Assembly (NCBI GenBank): GCA_002401565.1
Contig: NVTL01000046.1
Location: forward strand, 1-9,050
DNA length: 9,050 nt
Origin: Rhodospirillaceae bacterium
Lineage (GTDB): Bacteria; Pseudomonadota; Alphaproteobacteria; Rhodospirillales; Magnetovibrionaceae
Direction: 5' to 3'
Shown: positions 8,683 through 9,050 of the stretch, one piece after another
How the letters are laid out: each line of letters starts with the position of its first letter
Numbering within the stretch: the stretch's first letter is position 1
Translations under genes and position numbers: made by a program
Notes under the pieces: model-generated
Database searches by the model: none
The model's input: only the letters and a program-made list of their open reading frames with translations
What the model was told of the DNA's origin: nothing

Positions 8683-9050
8683 TATTCGCCCATCGCCGAA
8701 CGGCGCGATTGAAATCTTTGAAACCACACGATGGGCACGATCAATAACGCCAACAAAACAACGGCGGCAGCTGATGATAGCGGCCAGTCCCGATTGTTGA
8801 AAAATTCGGTCCACAGAGTTTTGCCGATCATCAAAGTGCTGGACCCGCCCAACAAATCAGGGATCACAAATTCACCAACGGCCGGAATGAACACCAAAAA
8901 ACACCCCGCAATCACGCCCGGCATGGATAGGGGAAAGGTGATTTTCCAAAACGCTTTTAAGGGATGGCAGCCAAGGTCAGCCGCAGCCTCTAACAAAGAC
9001 AAATCCATTTTTTCCAAACTGGCATACAACGGCAAAATCATGAACGGCAG
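8682..9050 (-). CDS. potH: Putrescine ABC transporter permease PotH, C-terminal part (5' end outside window)
   Basis: These 122 visible residues are the end of the partner permease of PotI. The frame stays open to the right edge (three further codons, Leu-Pro-Phe, precede the Met at 9041), and LPFMILPLYASLEKMD matches the internal PotH sequence, so that Met is not the start. The EAA loop is LLEAAADLGCHPLKAFWKI. It is followed by FIPAVGEFVIPDLLGG and IGKTLWTEFFNNRDWPLSSA, both hallmarks of PotH, which E. coli PotH shows almost unchanged. The last membrane helix (AAAVVLLALLIVPIVWF) ends in a short basic tail, QRFQSRRSAMGE. Genes for the ATPase (PotG) and binding protein (PotF) would be expected further upstream on this strand, beyond the window, together with the operon promoter. 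Confidence 0.93.
   Translation of the reverse strand: MPFMILPLYASLEKMDLSLLEAAADLGCHPLKAFWKITFPLSMPGVIAGCFLVFIPAVGEFVIPDLLGGSSTLMIGKTLWTEFFNNRDWPLSSAAAVVLLALLIVPIVWFQRFQSRRSAMGE

Noticed and set aside
9039..9041. Minus-strand ATG at 9041 as the potH start
   Set aside because: The frame continues to the edge, and the residues around this Met match the interior of PotH; the gene is cut by the window.

Overview
The window shows ordinary, densely packed bacterial chromosome encoding uptake and breakdown of small carbon and nitrogen compounds. Protein sequences and gene groupings (a TRAP permease with a soluble C-terminal domain followed by a UspA protein; acetoacetyl-CoA synthetase plus thiolase; a Puu/Pot polyamine cluster) fit a Gram-negative proteobacterium, most likely a marine-type alphaproteobacterium of the Rhodospirillales kind. 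GC content looks close to 50%. The taxonomic placement is inferred from protein style, not from a marker gene. I see no mobile element, RNA gene, CRISPR array or phage gene.

Region 1 (1-4318, + strand) looks like one operon of four genes separated by 3, 12 and 8 bp. They are the C-terminal end of a TRAP transporter permease (cut by the left edge), a UspA-family protein, acetoacetate--CoA ligase and acetyl-CoA C-acetyltransferase. Together the two enzymes activate acetoacetate and cleave it to two acetyl-CoA. The adjacent transporter suggests, without proving, that it imports a substrate feeding this route.

Region 2 (4319-4414) is the only real intergenic gap. It holds an inverted repeat, ATTATG-7-CATAAT, just upstream of a PuuR-like XRE-cupin regulator gene, and is probably the operator/promoter region of that gene.

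Region 3 (4415-6457, + strand) encodes the PuuR-like regulator and, 9 bp later, a PuuC-like aldehyde dehydrogenase. Region 4 (6459-9050, - strand) converges on it with a single base between the stop codons. Read in its own direction it encodes the end of PotH (cut by the right edge), PotI and a PuuA-like gamma-glutamylpolyamine synthetase. Regions 3 and 4 form a polyamine (probably putrescine) uptake and gamma-glutamylation catabolic locus: Pot imports the polyamine, PuuA glutamylates it, an oxidase not in this window (PuuB) would make the aldehyde, PuuC oxidises it, and the regulator probably senses the amine. PuuB, PuuD and the rest of the Pot transporter (PotF, PotG) are not visible.

I found no convincing undescribed system. 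The points most worth checking are the TRAP/ketone-body gene linkage, the putative PuuR-type operator, the periplasmic-looking domain at the end of the TRAP permease and the terminator-less convergent junction.
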